A stretch of 64,000 bases of DNA from Lewinella sp. 4G2. GTDB lineage: Bacteria > Bacteroidota > Bacteroidia > Chitinophagales > Saprospiraceae. This document shows positions 34,494 through 43,172 of this stretch, in pieces. The stretch covers positions 310,001-374,000 of the forward strand of contig NZ_LVWJ02000014.1 of assembly GCF_001625015.1 (NCBI RefSeq), given 5' to 3'. Under the pieces are notes generated by a model. That model did no database searches and was not told the DNA's origin. It worked only from the letters and a program-made list of their open reading frames with translations. Every line of letters starts with the position of its first letter. Within the stretch, counting starts at the first letter, position 1. The position numbers and the translations under genes are program-made.

Positions 34494-35969
34494 ATGCAAG
34501 TAGCCGTCGACCGCAAAGACCTTCGCCTCTACGGCGACCCCACCCGAGTGATTGGCCGCTTCTTCTGGGCCGACGAACACCGCGCCCGACAACTGATGAC
34601 TCGCGTCCTGGAAATGGATGAGGCCACCGTACACGACCAATTGATGAAGACGCTCCGGGGTTTCGCCGGTCGCCACCGGAACATCAACGAGATTTTCCGC
34701 CGCCATGTGGAGGCTGCCCTTGAGCGCGTCCCCGAAAAGCGCGAGGAAGTCATGGCTGCCAGTGATGAATGTAAGGCGCTCATCGGAGCCTTTTTCACCC
34801 ACGAATACAGCATCGAATCCGCCGCATTTTTCAACCCCAGCGTCGTACGTGCTCGGGACCAAACTGATCTCCAATCTGGGGAGCTCCGCATGGTCATGAG
34901 TATGCGGGCGGTGGGGGAAGGCCACGTTTCCAGCGTAGTGTTTCGCAACATTATTCTGGGCCCGGATAACGAGCCACGGGCGGAGGCCACCAGCCGCTTT
35001 GTTGGTCTCGCCAAACAGGTACAGTACTGCACGTACGAGAAGAGTGACTTTGCGGAGAAGACCCGCCGTGATGCCAACGTCGGCGAAGAAATGCTCGGCA
35101 AACTGATGGACGGCCTGCCCGACAACTTCAACCACCGGGAACTCTACGAACACTACTGGAAACTCTGGAACGAATTTCCCGAAGACAGCGCCGACCGCGA
35201 CGAATTGACCCTCTTAATGACCGTCGCCGACGCGTACTACGAAGTCCGCTTCAGTCTGGATACGGACCTCAGCGAACGCGTCCTCTACCCCATGATCGAC
35301 TTCGAAATGCGGGGAATGGAAGACGCCCGCTTCACGGAATTCACCCGCGACGATGGTTCCATGTGCTACTACGGCACCTACACGGCGTACAACGGAAGCC
35401 AGATCCGCCCCATGCTCATTGAGACGGAGGATTTCTATGACTTCATCATCCGACCTATCTACGGGGAGGCGGCGGTGAATAAGAACCACGCCATCTTCCC
35501 CCGGAAGATCCATGGCAAATACTACGCTCTCTGCCGTATTGATGGCATTAATAACTACATCATCCAAAGCGACAAGCTACAAGTTTGGGATGATGCTCAG
35601 TTGCTCACCAAACCCATCCACGACTGGCAACTCTACCAGATCGGCAACTGTGGTTCCCCCATTGAAACCGACGAAGGGTGGTTGGTCGTCACCCACGGCG
35701 TCGGCCCCATGCGGCGGTACTGCCTGGGGGCCATGCTCCTTGATCTGGATGACCCCACCATCGTCCTGCGTCGCCTAGCCGAGCCATTGCTATCTCCGGC
35801 CGAAGACGAGCGGGAGGGCTACGTCCCCAACGTAGTGTACTCCTGTGGCAGCCTGATCCATAATGATGAGCTTGTGATTCCCTACGGCATCTCCGACGAA
35901 GCCGCCCGCTTCGCTACCATCCCGGTAGATAAGTTACTTAAGGCCATGGAGCCGGTGAAGAACGACTGA
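34494..35969 (+). CDS. GH130-family glycoside phosphorylase/hydrolase
   Basis: This 491-residue cytoplasmic protein (no signal peptide) has an N-terminal helical extension (about 1-110). The five-bladed propeller of GH130 follows: AAFFNPSVV, MSMRAVGEGHVSSVVFRN, EDARFTEFTRDDGSMCYYGT, YTAYNGSQIRPMLIETEDFY, KNHAIFPRKIHGKYYALCRI, and a C-terminal CGSLIHNDELVIPYGISD. GH130 enzymes mostly phosphorolyse beta-mannosides to mannose-1-phosphate. The extended N-terminus places it near the longer mannosyl-phosphorylase subfamilies. It follows the GT4 gene by 72 bp and probably shares its transcript. Confidence 0.92.
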   Translation: MQVAVDRKDLRLYGDPTRVIGRFFWADEHRARQLMTRVLEMDEATVHDQLMKTLRGFAGRHRNINEIFRRHVEAALERVPEKREEVMAASDECKALIGAFFTHEYSIESAAFFNPSVVRARDQTDLQSGELRMVMSMRAVGEGHVSSVVFRNIILGPDNEPRAEATSRFVGLAKQVQYCTYEKSDFAEKTRRDANVGEEMLGKLMDGLPDNFNHRELYEHYWKLWNEFPEDSADRDELTLLMTVADAYYEVRFSLDTDLSERVLYPMIDFEMRGMEDARFTEFTRDDGSMCYYGTYTAYNGSQIRPMLIETEDFYDFIIRPIYGEAAVNKNHAIFPRKIHGKYYALCRIDGINNYIIQSDKLQVWDDAQLLTKPIHDWQLYQIGNCGSPIETDEGWLVVTHGVGPMRRYCLGAMLLDLDDPTIVLRRLAEPLLSPAEDEREGYVPNVVYSCGSLIHNDELVIPYGISDEAARFATIPVDKLLKAMEPVKND

Positions 35970-35998
35970 GCGTCTTCGCACCAATCCGGCATAATTTG

Positions 35999-36739
35999 CT
36001 AACGAGCCATCAGTAACTTCCGCCCCCACACCAGTAGTTGTCCACCGTACACGCAGAGCCACAGCAACAGGGTGGTGAAGGAGAGCGCTTGCGCGTCCGC
36101 GTACCAGAACTGACTCCGCATATCCGCCCAATTGTATTTGTAAGCAAAGAAATCCGCTAGCGAAAGCACGGTGTAAGCGACCATGAAGAAAACGACGCCC
36201 TTCAGTAGTTTCCTCAGGTACCACAGCAGCCGGGGAAGGCTCCGCTTGTTCATCCTCTTTCGGCGCTGACGCAGGTACATAACGGAGAACAAGACGTACA
36301 GTGGCCACCCCATCAGGAAAAGTGCCTGCTCCAAGCCTCCGTAGAACGGATTATAGAAGTACCTCCCCTCCTCGTGCCGGAGGGCTGGCCAGAGCCAGAT
36401 CGCAATGAAATAGATCGTTTGTCCGATGGGGAGGGACAGGTGCTTGAGGTCCGTCCACCGAAATTGGTACGCCGGGAACAGACTGATCTTCACGTAACTG
36501 AAGAGCAGCACGGGCAACCACAGGCTGAAGTAGATGGGGAGGTATTTCCATTCCGGATGTGCCTCGAACTGACCTGTAAAGTCCAATAGGAAGTGGAGCT
36601 GGGTGAAACCGCCCGTCAGCAGTAAGGTCCCGTACAAAAAGTTAGCCCTGCGGTCTCCGGATCGTTTGGCAAAATGCAACCCACCGATCAACAGTGCGGC
36701 CAGCGTCGTAGCGGCCATCAAAATCGGGGTGAGGAACAT
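35999..36739 (-). CDS. seven-helix membrane protein resembling the sensor part of membrane AraC-type regulators
   Basis: The ATG at 36739 is preferred over a TTG at 36754, giving 246 residues. Seven hydrophobic segments are visible. The stretch YLPIYFSLWLPVLLFSYVKI followed by LFPAYQFRWTDLKHLSLPIG resembles the N-terminal half of Bacteroidota transmembrane AraC-family regulators. The DNA-binding domain that normally follows is absent, and the protein ends after helix seven with a basic tail (GRKLLMAR). It may be a standalone sensor, an enzyme-like membrane protein, or a truncated regulator. It is convergent with the GH130 gene, 29 bp away. Confidence 0.7.
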   Translation of the reverse strand: MFLTPILMAATTLAALLIGGLHFAKRSGDRRANFLYGTLLLTGGFTQLHFLLDFTGQFEAHPEWKYLPIYFSLWLPVLLFSYVKISLFPAYQFRWTDLKHLSLPIGQTIYFIAIWLWPALRHEEGRYFYNPFYGGLEQALFLMGWPLYVLFSVMYLRQRRKRMNKRSLPRLLWYLRKLLKGVVFFMVAYTVLSLADFFAYKYNWADMRSQFWYADAQALSFTTLLLWLCVYGGQLLVWGRKLLMAR

Positions 36740-36845
36740 GGTGGTTAGGAGCAATTAAGTGGACACAGTAGACGGTGTGACAGTAGGAATAGTTGGCTAG
36801 CTAGCCTACATCCCTTACCCAAGATAAACACTACCTCGCAGTCCC

Positions 36846-38273
36846 TTACTTCTTCTTCCGCGGCGTACGCTTCTTGCGGCCCGTACTGCCACCATCTCCG
36901 TTTCCGGATGATGCTTTAGGGGCGTTAGTCTGAGGACTATTGCTAGAAGTGTTCTCTGAACCTTTGGGCTTGTTCCGTTGGGGCCGGCGTTTGGAGCGGC
37001 TACTCCGTGGTTTATCACCGGTAGCAGCTGCCTTTTCGCCCGATCCACCTTCGGATTTCTTAGCGGAAGCGTCTCCACCACCAGCACTTGATTTGCTCCG
37101 GGACCGTGAGGACCGGCCGCTGCGCCCCGAAGCGCCACCACTGCCTGGTTTGCCGGATTTTTTCTTCCGCCGCTTCTTCCGCTTTTCGGCGGGGAGTTCG
37201 ATGGCGCCGGTTACGTCCTCGTAGCCAAATACGTCGTCTGGCTCCTCCACTACCAACTGAGCGGACTGGAGATCCGCCGGCAGGTTGCCCGCCTTATTCA
37301 TGGCCTGCATCTCGTGCACCTTCTCTACCGGGATGGGGTACAGCAGACCGCGATTGTCCTTGTACGTGTAGTACATGATCTGCTTGAAGATGTCCGTCTT
37401 GATCAGGATGGCCAGGCCGGCGTGGGTCTTGATCTTGTCCGCGCGCTTAGGGAAGGCCTCGAGGGCTTCCATGTAGGTATCCAACTCGTAGTTGAGGCAG
37501 CACTTGAGGCGGCCGCACTGTCCGGAAAGCTTAGCGTTGTTGATGGCCAGGTTCTGGTACCGGGCCGCCGAAGTATTGACGGCGCTAAAGTCACTCAGCC
37601 ACGTAGAACAACACAGCTCGCGGCCACAGGTGCCGATTCCACCGAGGCGGGCCGTCTCCTGGCGGGGGCCGATCTGCCGCATCTCGACTTTCACCCGGAA
37701 CTGATGGGAATAAGCCCGCACGATGTGGCGGAAATCCACCCGGTCGTCCGAAGTGTAGTAAATGGTGATCTTCTTACCGTCGCCCCGGTACTCTACGTCG
37801 GAGACTTTCATCTTGACGTGGTTCTGCCGGGCGATGGCGCGGGCTTTGACGAGCGTCTCCTTTTGCATCTCGCGGAACTCCAGCATCTTCTCCAGGTCAC
37901 GCTCGTTGGCGCGGCGGATGATGCTGAGGTTTACGCCACTTTCCTTCGTTTTCTTTTTCTTCATCTGCAGGCGGACGAGGTCGCCGCTCAGCGTGATCCG
38001 GCCCACGTTGTAACCCTTGTCATCTTCCACGACGACGTTATCACCCGTGGCGAGTTCCAATTCCGCGGGGGCGAAGCAGAAGCACTGGGTGGTGCCTTCG
38101 TTGAAGGACACCTCGACGATGCTTTCCGCGTAGGGGTCGTCAATACCCAGATCCGCCAACCAGTCGTAGGCGCTTCGTTTATTGCAGGCTCCGGTATTGC
38201 AGGCGCCCTTCGAGCCGCAGCCCTTGGGGGTGCCGTCTTCGTTCTTACCGGTTCCGCATGATGCACATGCCAT
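36846..38273 (-). CDS. ricT: PSP1-domain protein, RicT/YaaT-like
   Basis: This 475-residue protein has a Cys-rich N-terminus (MACASCGTGKNEDGTPKGC, then GACNTGACNKRSAYDWL). The PSP1 domain spans about 60-300. Conserved cysteines occur in GTCGRELCCSTWL and GQCGRLKCCLNYE, which in homologues bind an iron-sulfur cluster. The last 110 residues are a Lys/Arg/Ser/Gly low-complexity tail (EKRKKRRKKKSGKPGSGG), common in Bacteroidota members and probably nucleic-acid binding. In Bacillus, RicT works with RicA/RicF and RNase Y in RNA maturation; the function here is by homology only. The HolB gene lies upstream on the same strand with a heptamer-repeat region between. Confidence 0.9.
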   Translation of the reverse strand: MACASCGTGKNEDGTPKGCGSKGACNTGACNKRSAYDWLADLGIDDPYAESIVEVSFNEGTTQCFCFAPAELELATGDNVVVEDDKGYNVGRITLSGDLVRLQMKKKKTKESGVNLSIIRRANERDLEKMLEFREMQKETLVKARAIARQNHVKMKVSDVEYRGDGKKITIYYTSDDRVDFRHIVRAYSHQFRVKVEMRQIGPRQETARLGGIGTCGRELCCSTWLSDFSAVNTSAARYQNLAINNAKLSGQCGRLKCCLNYELDTYMEALEAFPKRADKIKTHAGLAILIKTDIFKQIMYYTYKDNRGLLYPIPVEKVHEMQAMNKAGNLPADLQSAQLVVEEPDDVFGYEDVTGAIELPAEKRKKRRKKKSGKPGSGGASGRSGRSSRSRSKSSAGGGDASAKKSEGGSGEKAAATGDKPRSSRSKRRPQRNKPKGSENTSSNSPQTNAPKASSGNGDGGSTGRKKRTPRKKK

Positions 38274-38297
38274 TTTAAGTAATTGAGTCGCAAGTTG

Positions 38298-38354
38298 CGA
38301 GTTGCGAGTTTTGCGGTAGTACTTGACTACTCGCTACTCTCAACTCGCAACTCG
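38298..38354. repeat. head-to-head heptanucleotide repeat palindrome
   Basis: The left arm contains GTTGCGA GTTGCGA GTT. The right arm contains CTACTCG CTACTCT CAACTCG CAACTCG in perfect 7-bp phase (38327-38354). CGAGTTGCGAGTT (38298-38310) and AACTCGCAACTCG (38342-38354) are exact 13-bp inverted copies. The right arm covers the stop and last codons of holB. Confidence 0.8.
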
Positions 38355-39458
38355 TAATGCTTGGTGAATACGAATGCCCGCATCCAGAAAGAGAATCTTT
38401 GGATTCGCGTTCCTTTCGACGTACTCGGTACATTCGCTAATGATGGTAGCTATAGTTTCAACCTGATCGGGGGAGACCAGCTTGCTTAGTTTTTTTGCGG
38501 CCGTAACTTCTTTCTCCGGTAGGCGGGCCTCGTACCCTTCTCCAATGACGGAGATCATCAGGAATTCCCGCCAGAAGTGGATGGCGTAACGCAGGAAGTG
38601 CTTCTGGTTCTCCCGGCCGATCTTGGCGAAAGCTTCCGTCCAGGCGACGAGTTTGGAGGCGCTGCCACCGTAGCAGGTGCGGACCCAGGTGAGCAGACGA
38701 TCATCGTGGGCCGCAGCGCCGGAGTTGGCGATCTGGAGGGCCAGGTTATAGTTGCCGTCCGCCAACCGGGAGGCGTTCGCCGCTTGGTTGGGAGCGACGC
38801 CCGTACTACGGAGCCCCGCAGCGATGGCCTCCGTGCTTGGTGCCGTCAACTTGGTGAGTTGACAGCGGCTGAGGATGGTATTCAGGATGAGTTCCACCCG
38901 TTCACTCACGAGGAGGAATACCGTATTCTCCGGCGGCTCCTCGATCATTTTGAGCAGGCGGTTGCCTTCGTTGCCGAGGTACTCGGGGAGCCAGATCAGC
39001 ATGATCTTATACCGCCCCTCAAAGATCTTCAGGTTGAGCTTGCGGATGATGGCCGCACAGTCGTCGCGCGAAAGGTTGCCCTGTTTATTTTCGGCACCGA
39101 TGCGTTGGAGCCAGTCGTTGGCTTCCTGGTACGGCGTTTCCGCGAGGGACTCCCGCCACTGGGGTAGAAAATTATCGCTCACCATCTTGGAACCGATGGT
39201 GGGAAAGGCGAAGTGAAAGTCCGGATGGATGAACTTGCCCGTCTTGCGGCAGGCCCGGCACTTCAGGCAACTCGTGTCCTGGTTCGCTCCCTGCCGATCC
39301 TCACACAGCAGGAGGTTGGCGACCGAGATGGCCGCCGCCAGCCCTCCCCCACCCGGCGGCGCCTGGATGATGTTCGCGTGCGGCAACCGGTCCGCCGCCG
39401 CCATTTGGCGAAGTTGGTCCAGCGCGGGAGGCGTATGTAGGAGGTTAGAGAATTGCAT
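38340..39458 (-). CDS. holB: DNA polymerase III subunit delta'
   Basis: The ATG at 39458 (MQFSNLLHTPPALDQLRQMA) gives 372 residues. The upstream extension to 39737 is unlike the family and contains a dispersed repeat. The clamp-loader AAA+ fold is shown by HANIIQAPPGGGGLAAAISV, a degenerate P-loop lacking the catalytic Gly-Lys-Thr as expected for delta'. Four zinc-binding cysteines are Cys52, Cys64, Cys67 and Cys70 (SCLKCRACRKTG). FEGRYKIMLIWLPEYLGNEG, NRLLKMIEEPPENTVFLLVS and ILSRCQ (sensor 1 region) follow. The final residues RVAS are encoded by the heptamer repeat array. Confidence 0.92.
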   Translation of the reverse strand: MQFSNLLHTPPALDQLRQMAAADRLPHANIIQAPPGGGGLAAAISVANLLLCEDRQGANQDTSCLKCRACRKTGKFIHPDFHFAFPTIGSKMVSDNFLPQWRESLAETPYQEANDWLQRIGAENKQGNLSRDDCAAIIRKLNLKIFEGRYKIMLIWLPEYLGNEGNRLLKMIEEPPENTVFLLVSERVELILNTILSRCQLTKLTAPSTEAIAAGLRSTGVAPNQAANASRLADGNYNLALQIANSGAAAHDDRLLTWVRTCYGGSASKLVAWTEAFAKIGRENQKHFLRYAIHFWREFLMISVIGEGYEARLPEKEVTAAKKLSKLVSPDQVETIATIISECTEYVERNANPKILFLDAGIRIHQALRVAS

Positions 39459-39833
39459 GGAGCTCGTTACGTAGCTTCCAGCGTTGACGTAGCCCACGAA
39501 CTTCCGAATTGAATACGGGTACTCAGGTGGCGGCCCCGTACTTGGCGGTACCCGTTCCCTATTTCTCTGCACCCGCGGCAGCGCCCTTTTGAGCGTAAGA
39601 ACCACGGGAATATTTATCTCAGCTCTTCGAAAAGAGGCGTATTCTTTCGGTTGGGGCCGGGGCCCCGTTTCGCAAGCCGTAACACCGGAGGCATTGGACT
39701 TGTGTAGTAAACGCACCGGATGTTCCGGATCGTGCACCCACTGGCAAGCGTGAATTCAAACCTGGCATTTAAGGTGAGAACCGGCGACTTACCGCCCCCA
39801 AAGATAGCCAAAAAGAACTGGATATTGGACCGA
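39459..39833. other. intergenic region between sulP and holB, 375 bp
   Basis: It contains the dispersed GC-rich motif at 39569-39585. It also has a minus-strand TATCTTTG box (39799-39806) that could be the -7 element of the holB transcript, with a leader of about 340 nt. No -33 box was recognised. The HolB frame stays open to 39737, but that stretch is not conserved-looking. Confidence 0.5.
39569..39585 (+). repeat. dispersed GC-rich 17-bp motif
   Basis: GCACCCGCGGCAGCGCC is preceded by TTCCCTATTTCTCT, matching the leaders of the copies at 3435 and 16373. Confidence 0.75.
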
Positions 39834-41786
39834 TCAGGCCTCGTCAATATTGTCGCTGATCCGTGGTGGGCCGGCCTGCTGATCGTCGCTGACGCCACTG
39901 AGGTTACCCTCCTCCAAACGTTCGCTGAGCCACTTACGGCAATTCTTGAAATCGCGGAAGATGTACTGGTCGGACACGAGCCCGGGGACAAGGTTGATGC
40001 GCTCCATCATACTGCGCACCTGCTCGTTCATGCCCACGAAAACAACGGCCACGCCCCGTTTCTGGAGATCAAGAATGGCGTCCTCCATGGCGTACAGGCC
40101 GGATTGATCGATGTAGGGCACGCGGCCCATGCGGATGACCACCACGTCCAAATCGGGCAAACTCTGGATGATCGTTTGAAAGGAAGAGACGAAACCGAAG
40201 AACAGGGGGCCGTCGAGGTGCTTGATGAATACCCGGTCGCCGACGCGCTCGATGAGGTCCCCTTCATCCTCCCAGGATTCCTCATTCGCGAAGGCTTTAA
40301 TGGACTCCGACCGGGCGCCAGCCTCCACAGTATCCGCGGACTTCTTCATGTACAGCAACGTGGCCATGACCATGCCCACCGCAACGGCCTCCAGCAGGCC
40401 GATGAAGACCGTCAGCAACAGGACGACGATCATGACGGCGGCATCCCCGCGAGGGACGGATTTCAGGTGGCGGAAACCTTTGTAATCGATGATGCCAATA
40501 CCGACTGCCAGCAGGATACCCGCCAGGACGGCCTTTGGAATGTATTGCACAATTCCACTCAGACCAAGGAGTACGGCCAGCAGGAAAACGCCGGCGATCA
40601 TTCCAGAGATCTTGGTCCGCCCACCACTCTCTACGTTGATGACCGTCCGGACGGTTGCGCCGGCGCCGGGCAGGCCACCGATAAAGGCCGCGCCCATGTT
40701 GCCGATTCCCTGGCCAATTAATTCCTGGTTAGGGTCGTGGCGCGTCTTGGTAATGTTGTCCGCTACGACGGAGGTAAGCAGTGAATCAATCGCCCCCAGT
40801 GCCGCCAGCGTTGCGGCGAACTTGAGGATGAGGCCGGTATTGCCGAAATCCAGCATGGCTGCAAAGAAGCTAATGTTGATTGGCGGCAACCCTTGCTGCA
40901 CCGAACCGATGATGGGTACCGTACCGGGCTCAATGAAGAAGAACGCTACGATGGTCAGCACCACCAAGGCGACGAGGCTGGAGGGAACGGCTTTCGTGAT
41001 GCGTTTAAAGCCATAGATGATAATAATGGTGGCGGCTGCCAGCAGGAAATTGACCCAATTTATGCCATTCGGTATGGAGAAAGGACGGGTAAACAACGTA
41101 AATACACCCGTGGTGCTTTTGGATTCCCGCCGGGCAAGGTTCTGCGCTCTTTCCTGAATCTCCGAATTCTCTACGGCCGTGAAGCGACGGCTGGTTTCGG
41201 TGATGACGTTGCCATCCATGGTACCCTTTAGCACCCCTTCCTGTGCTTCCTCCCGGATGATGCCTTCAAGGATCTGTTCTTCCGCCAGGGGAAGTTGGGC
41301 GGTAACAAGCTCGGTATCCGCCCCCGCGTCGTAACCTAAGATGGGAAAGATCTGCGTCAGGATGATGATGATGCCGATGCCCGACATAAATCCGGACACG
41401 ACGGGATAGGGAATGTACTTGATGTACCGCCCCAGCTTGATGATGCCAAAGACCACTTCGAGCGCGCCGGCGATGAAGAAGGTAGCCAGGATCAAGGGGA
41501 CGGCTTCCGCTACCGTTTCCGCTCCGGTTTCCAGGAGGGCATTGGAGATCACGGAAGCTGAAACTACCGTCATTGGTGCCGTTGGCCCGGAGACTTGCGT
41601 GGCCGTCCCGCCAAACAAGGCTGCGAGGATGGCAATGGCGATGGCACCGTATAGGCCGGACATGGGGCCCAGCGCGGTTTGGTCACCAAACGCCAGGGCG
41701 AGCGGGAGGGCAACGATACCGGCGGTGAGGCCACCAATGAAGTCACCTTTAATGTTGGAGAAGTCGAATTTGAAGGGGTTCGTCAT
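39834..41786 (-). CDS. SulP-family anion transporter with STAS domain
   Basis: The ATG at 41786 (MTNPFKFDFSNIKGDFIGGL) gives 650 residues. The SulP transporter core is clear: GLTAGIVALPLALAFGDQTA, GPMSGLYGAIAIAILAALFG, GTATQVSGPTAPMTVV, GQGIGNMGAAFIGGLPGAGA. The C-terminal STAS domain covers about 535-630 (VPYIDQSGLYAMEDAILDLQ, VVFVGMNEQVRSMMERINLV). A hydrophilic insert of about 65 residues (near 165-230, EEQILEGIIREEAQEGVLKG) splits the transmembrane region and is unusual for the family. Substrates of SulP proteins include sulfate, bicarbonate and dicarboxylates; the sequence does not settle which applies. Confidence 0.92.
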   Translation of the reverse strand: MTNPFKFDFSNIKGDFIGGLTAGIVALPLALAFGDQTALGPMSGLYGAIAIAILAALFGGTATQVSGPTAPMTVVSASVISNALLETGAETVAEAVPLILATFFIAGALEVVFGIIKLGRYIKYIPYPVVSGFMSGIGIIIILTQIFPILGYDAGADTELVTAQLPLAEEQILEGIIREEAQEGVLKGTMDGNVITETSRRFTAVENSEIQERAQNLARRESKSTTGVFTLFTRPFSIPNGINWVNFLLAAATIIIIYGFKRITKAVPSSLVALVVLTIVAFFFIEPGTVPIIGSVQQGLPPINISFFAAMLDFGNTGLILKFAATLAALGAIDSLLTSVVADNITKTRHDPNQELIGQGIGNMGAAFIGGLPGAGATVRTVINVESGGRTKISGMIAGVFLLAVLLGLSGIVQYIPKAVLAGILLAVGIGIIDYKGFRHLKSVPRGDAAVMIVVLLLTVFIGLLEAVAVGMVMATLLYMKKSADTVEAGARSESIKAFANEESWEDEGDLIERVGDRVFIKHLDGPLFFGFVSSFQTIIQSLPDLDVVVIRMGRVPYIDQSGLYAMEDAILDLQKRGVAVVFVGMNEQVRSMMERINLVPGLVSDQYIFRDFKNCRKWLSERLEEGNLSGVSDDQQAGPPRISDNIDEA

Positions 41787-41879
41787 AGTGCTGGTCGTCC
41801 TGGTAAACAATCCCTCACTGTACCGTGGAACGCGGCATCTTGTTCAGATAACCCCGCCATGAAGCGGTGTGGGGACTTA

Positions 41880-42059
41880 TCAGGCCGTTTCCAGGAACTG
41901 CATCTCGTAGAGCTCCTTGTACCGACCGTTCTCGTTCTGCAGCAGCTCCTCGTGGGGGCCGATCTCGCTGATCTCTCCCTTCTCCAGGACCATGATGTTG
42001 GTCGCGTTGCGGATGGTGCTTAGGCGGTGGTTGGCAACACTGGTAATACGGTGAAGTAG
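41880..42059 (-). pseudogene. 3'-terminal fragment of an MsbA-like ABC transporter gene
   Basis: This 59-codon open stretch has no start codon. It begins after an in-frame stop (42060-42062) and ends with a normal stop. Its last 49 codons match the end of the intact ABC transporter at 43173-44939 almost residue for residue: HRLSTIRNATNIMVLEKGEI, SEIGPHEELLQNENGRY, then K instead of R, ELYEMQFLETA. The ten codons before the match (LLHRITSVAN) are a diverged version of the H-loop region. DNA differences are mostly synonymous. It is either the remains of a tandem paralogue or a duplicated end created when the adjacent cassette arrived. Confidence 0.85.
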
Positions 42060-42133
42060 TTAACTGTGTAGCCCGCAGGCCTCCGATACGCCTCTTCATT
42101 CAGCTGATATTCGATTAGACACCTCATTGGGTA

Positions 42134-42814
42134 TCACAATATTCGCTTGAACGTAACCGGGTACGTTCTGCTGATTTCCTCTTGCAACCCCGCTGGCAGG
42201 AGGGAATCCGGAAGGATGCCCTCGTCGGTTCCATTATCTTGACAGAAATAAATATAGATGTTCCCCTCGATAGTATTCCTATCGGTAAAAGCGCCGACGA
42301 AATTTTTTCGGCAGGAATACTTAGGGTAATAATAATAACGGGTTGAAGTGCGAGTCGGCTTATCAATTATCTCCGGAATAATAATGGTATCAACGGGTAT
42401 ATTCGGGTCACCGGGGTAAGGCAGGATGGCTACGAAGTGTGGTAGCTGACCAATAACCCATGGGTCACGGTTGTACATTCTTCCGTCTACTGACCGGTAG
42501 TAATTATCTCCATCCTTCCAGGTGTGGGAAAAGGGTTCAACTTCAAACTCGATAACCAACGTATCGATGAGATTATTATACTGATCGTAGGTAATGAAGG
42601 TGGGTTTATTCCAGGACTGCAGACAAAATTTTGGTGCAACTTCCAGTACACCCGGAGGGCACTGGCAAAAACCATCGTCGCAAATAGCGAGGCCCTCGCA
42701 GCTATCCGACTGACATTCGTTGCCCGTTAAACCTGAACCCATATCGTCATCGGAAGAAGGGCAGCCATAAAATAGTAGGCTGAATAAGAGCGTGAACCAA
42801 ATATTGTATTTCAT
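42134..42814 (-). CDS. lipoprotein with short EGF-like Cys cluster, hypothetical
   Basis: This 226-residue protein has a lipobox (LLFYGC, Cys18). A cysteine-rich segment (about 34-67, NECQSDSCEGLAICDDGFCQ CPPG) resembles an EGF-like module with six cysteines. The rest is a beta-rich domain with several tyrosine runs (STRYYYYPKYSCRKNFVGAF) and no known motif. It is AT-rich compared with the flanking genes. Its ATG overlaps the stop of the upstream T9SS-tail fragment (ATGA), so the two are coupled. Function unknown; surface exposure is inferred from the lipobox and EGF-like cysteines. Confidence 0.78.
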   Translation of the reverse strand: MKYNIWFTLLFSLLFYGCPSSDDDMGSGLTGNECQSDSCEGLAICDDGFCQCPPGVLEVAPKFCLQSWNKPTFITYDQYNNLIDTLVIEFEVEPFSHTWKDGDNYYRSVDGRMYNRDPWVIGQLPHFVAILPYPGDPNIPVDTIIIPEIIDKPTRTSTRYYYYPKYSCRKNFVGAFTDRNTIEGNIYIYFCQDNGTDEGILPDSLLPAGLQEEISRTYPVTFKRIL

Positions 42815-43101
42815 CGTACAAGAACTTTACCGGCGACACGGCTTCCATCTTTAAGTTTGGAAGCCACTAAATAGATTTCTACTGGCATGTTGAATCCAGA
42901 GAGACGATAAGTACTGGATAGACCTGCAATACAAAATTGGTTAATCAAACGCCCATTAATATCAAATATAGCTAATTCATCGAGCTGATCTGGGCTAAAC
43001 TTTAGACTCAGCGTCATATCGTTGCTGGTGTGCCCCGTAATGTGGAAAAGATCATCAAAGGTTGCTACAACGTACAGCGACACATCATCTGCCCCATGCA
43101 C
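42811..43101 (-). CDS. orphan T9SS type A sorting-domain fragment
   Basis: The frame opens with GTG at 43101, three codons after a stop, and encodes 96 residues without a signal peptide. The last 75 residues look like a type A T9SS C-terminal domain: FSPDQLDELAIFDINGRLIN, YRLSGFNMPVEIYLVASKLK, ending GKVLVR. Without a signal peptide it cannot enter the secretion route, so it is probably the 3' remnant of a larger secreted-protein gene whose 5' part was lost at the junction with the ABC transporter gene. Its stop overlaps the following lipoprotein start. Confidence 0.6.
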   Translation of the reverse strand: MHGADDVSLYVVATFDDLFHITGHTSNDMTLSLKFSPDQLDELAIFDINGRLINQFCIAGLSSTYRLSGFNMPVEIYLVASKLKDGSRVAGKVLVR

Positions 43102-43172
43102 TATATCACGTCATCTACCCAAAGAAAAACCTACAGACCCAAAACCCTAAGAAAGTTCAAGCTTAAATCACC

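Noticed and set aside
36262-36278. Further copy of the dispersed motif in the seven-helix protein gene
   Set aside because: GGCGCTGACGCAGGTAC differs at two positions, lacks the leader and encodes an ordinary Arg-rich loop; chance is likely.
39459-39737. 93-codon N-terminal extension of HolB
   Set aside because: The extension is unlike the family, contains a dispersed repeat, and the ATG at 39458 gives the canonical HolB start.
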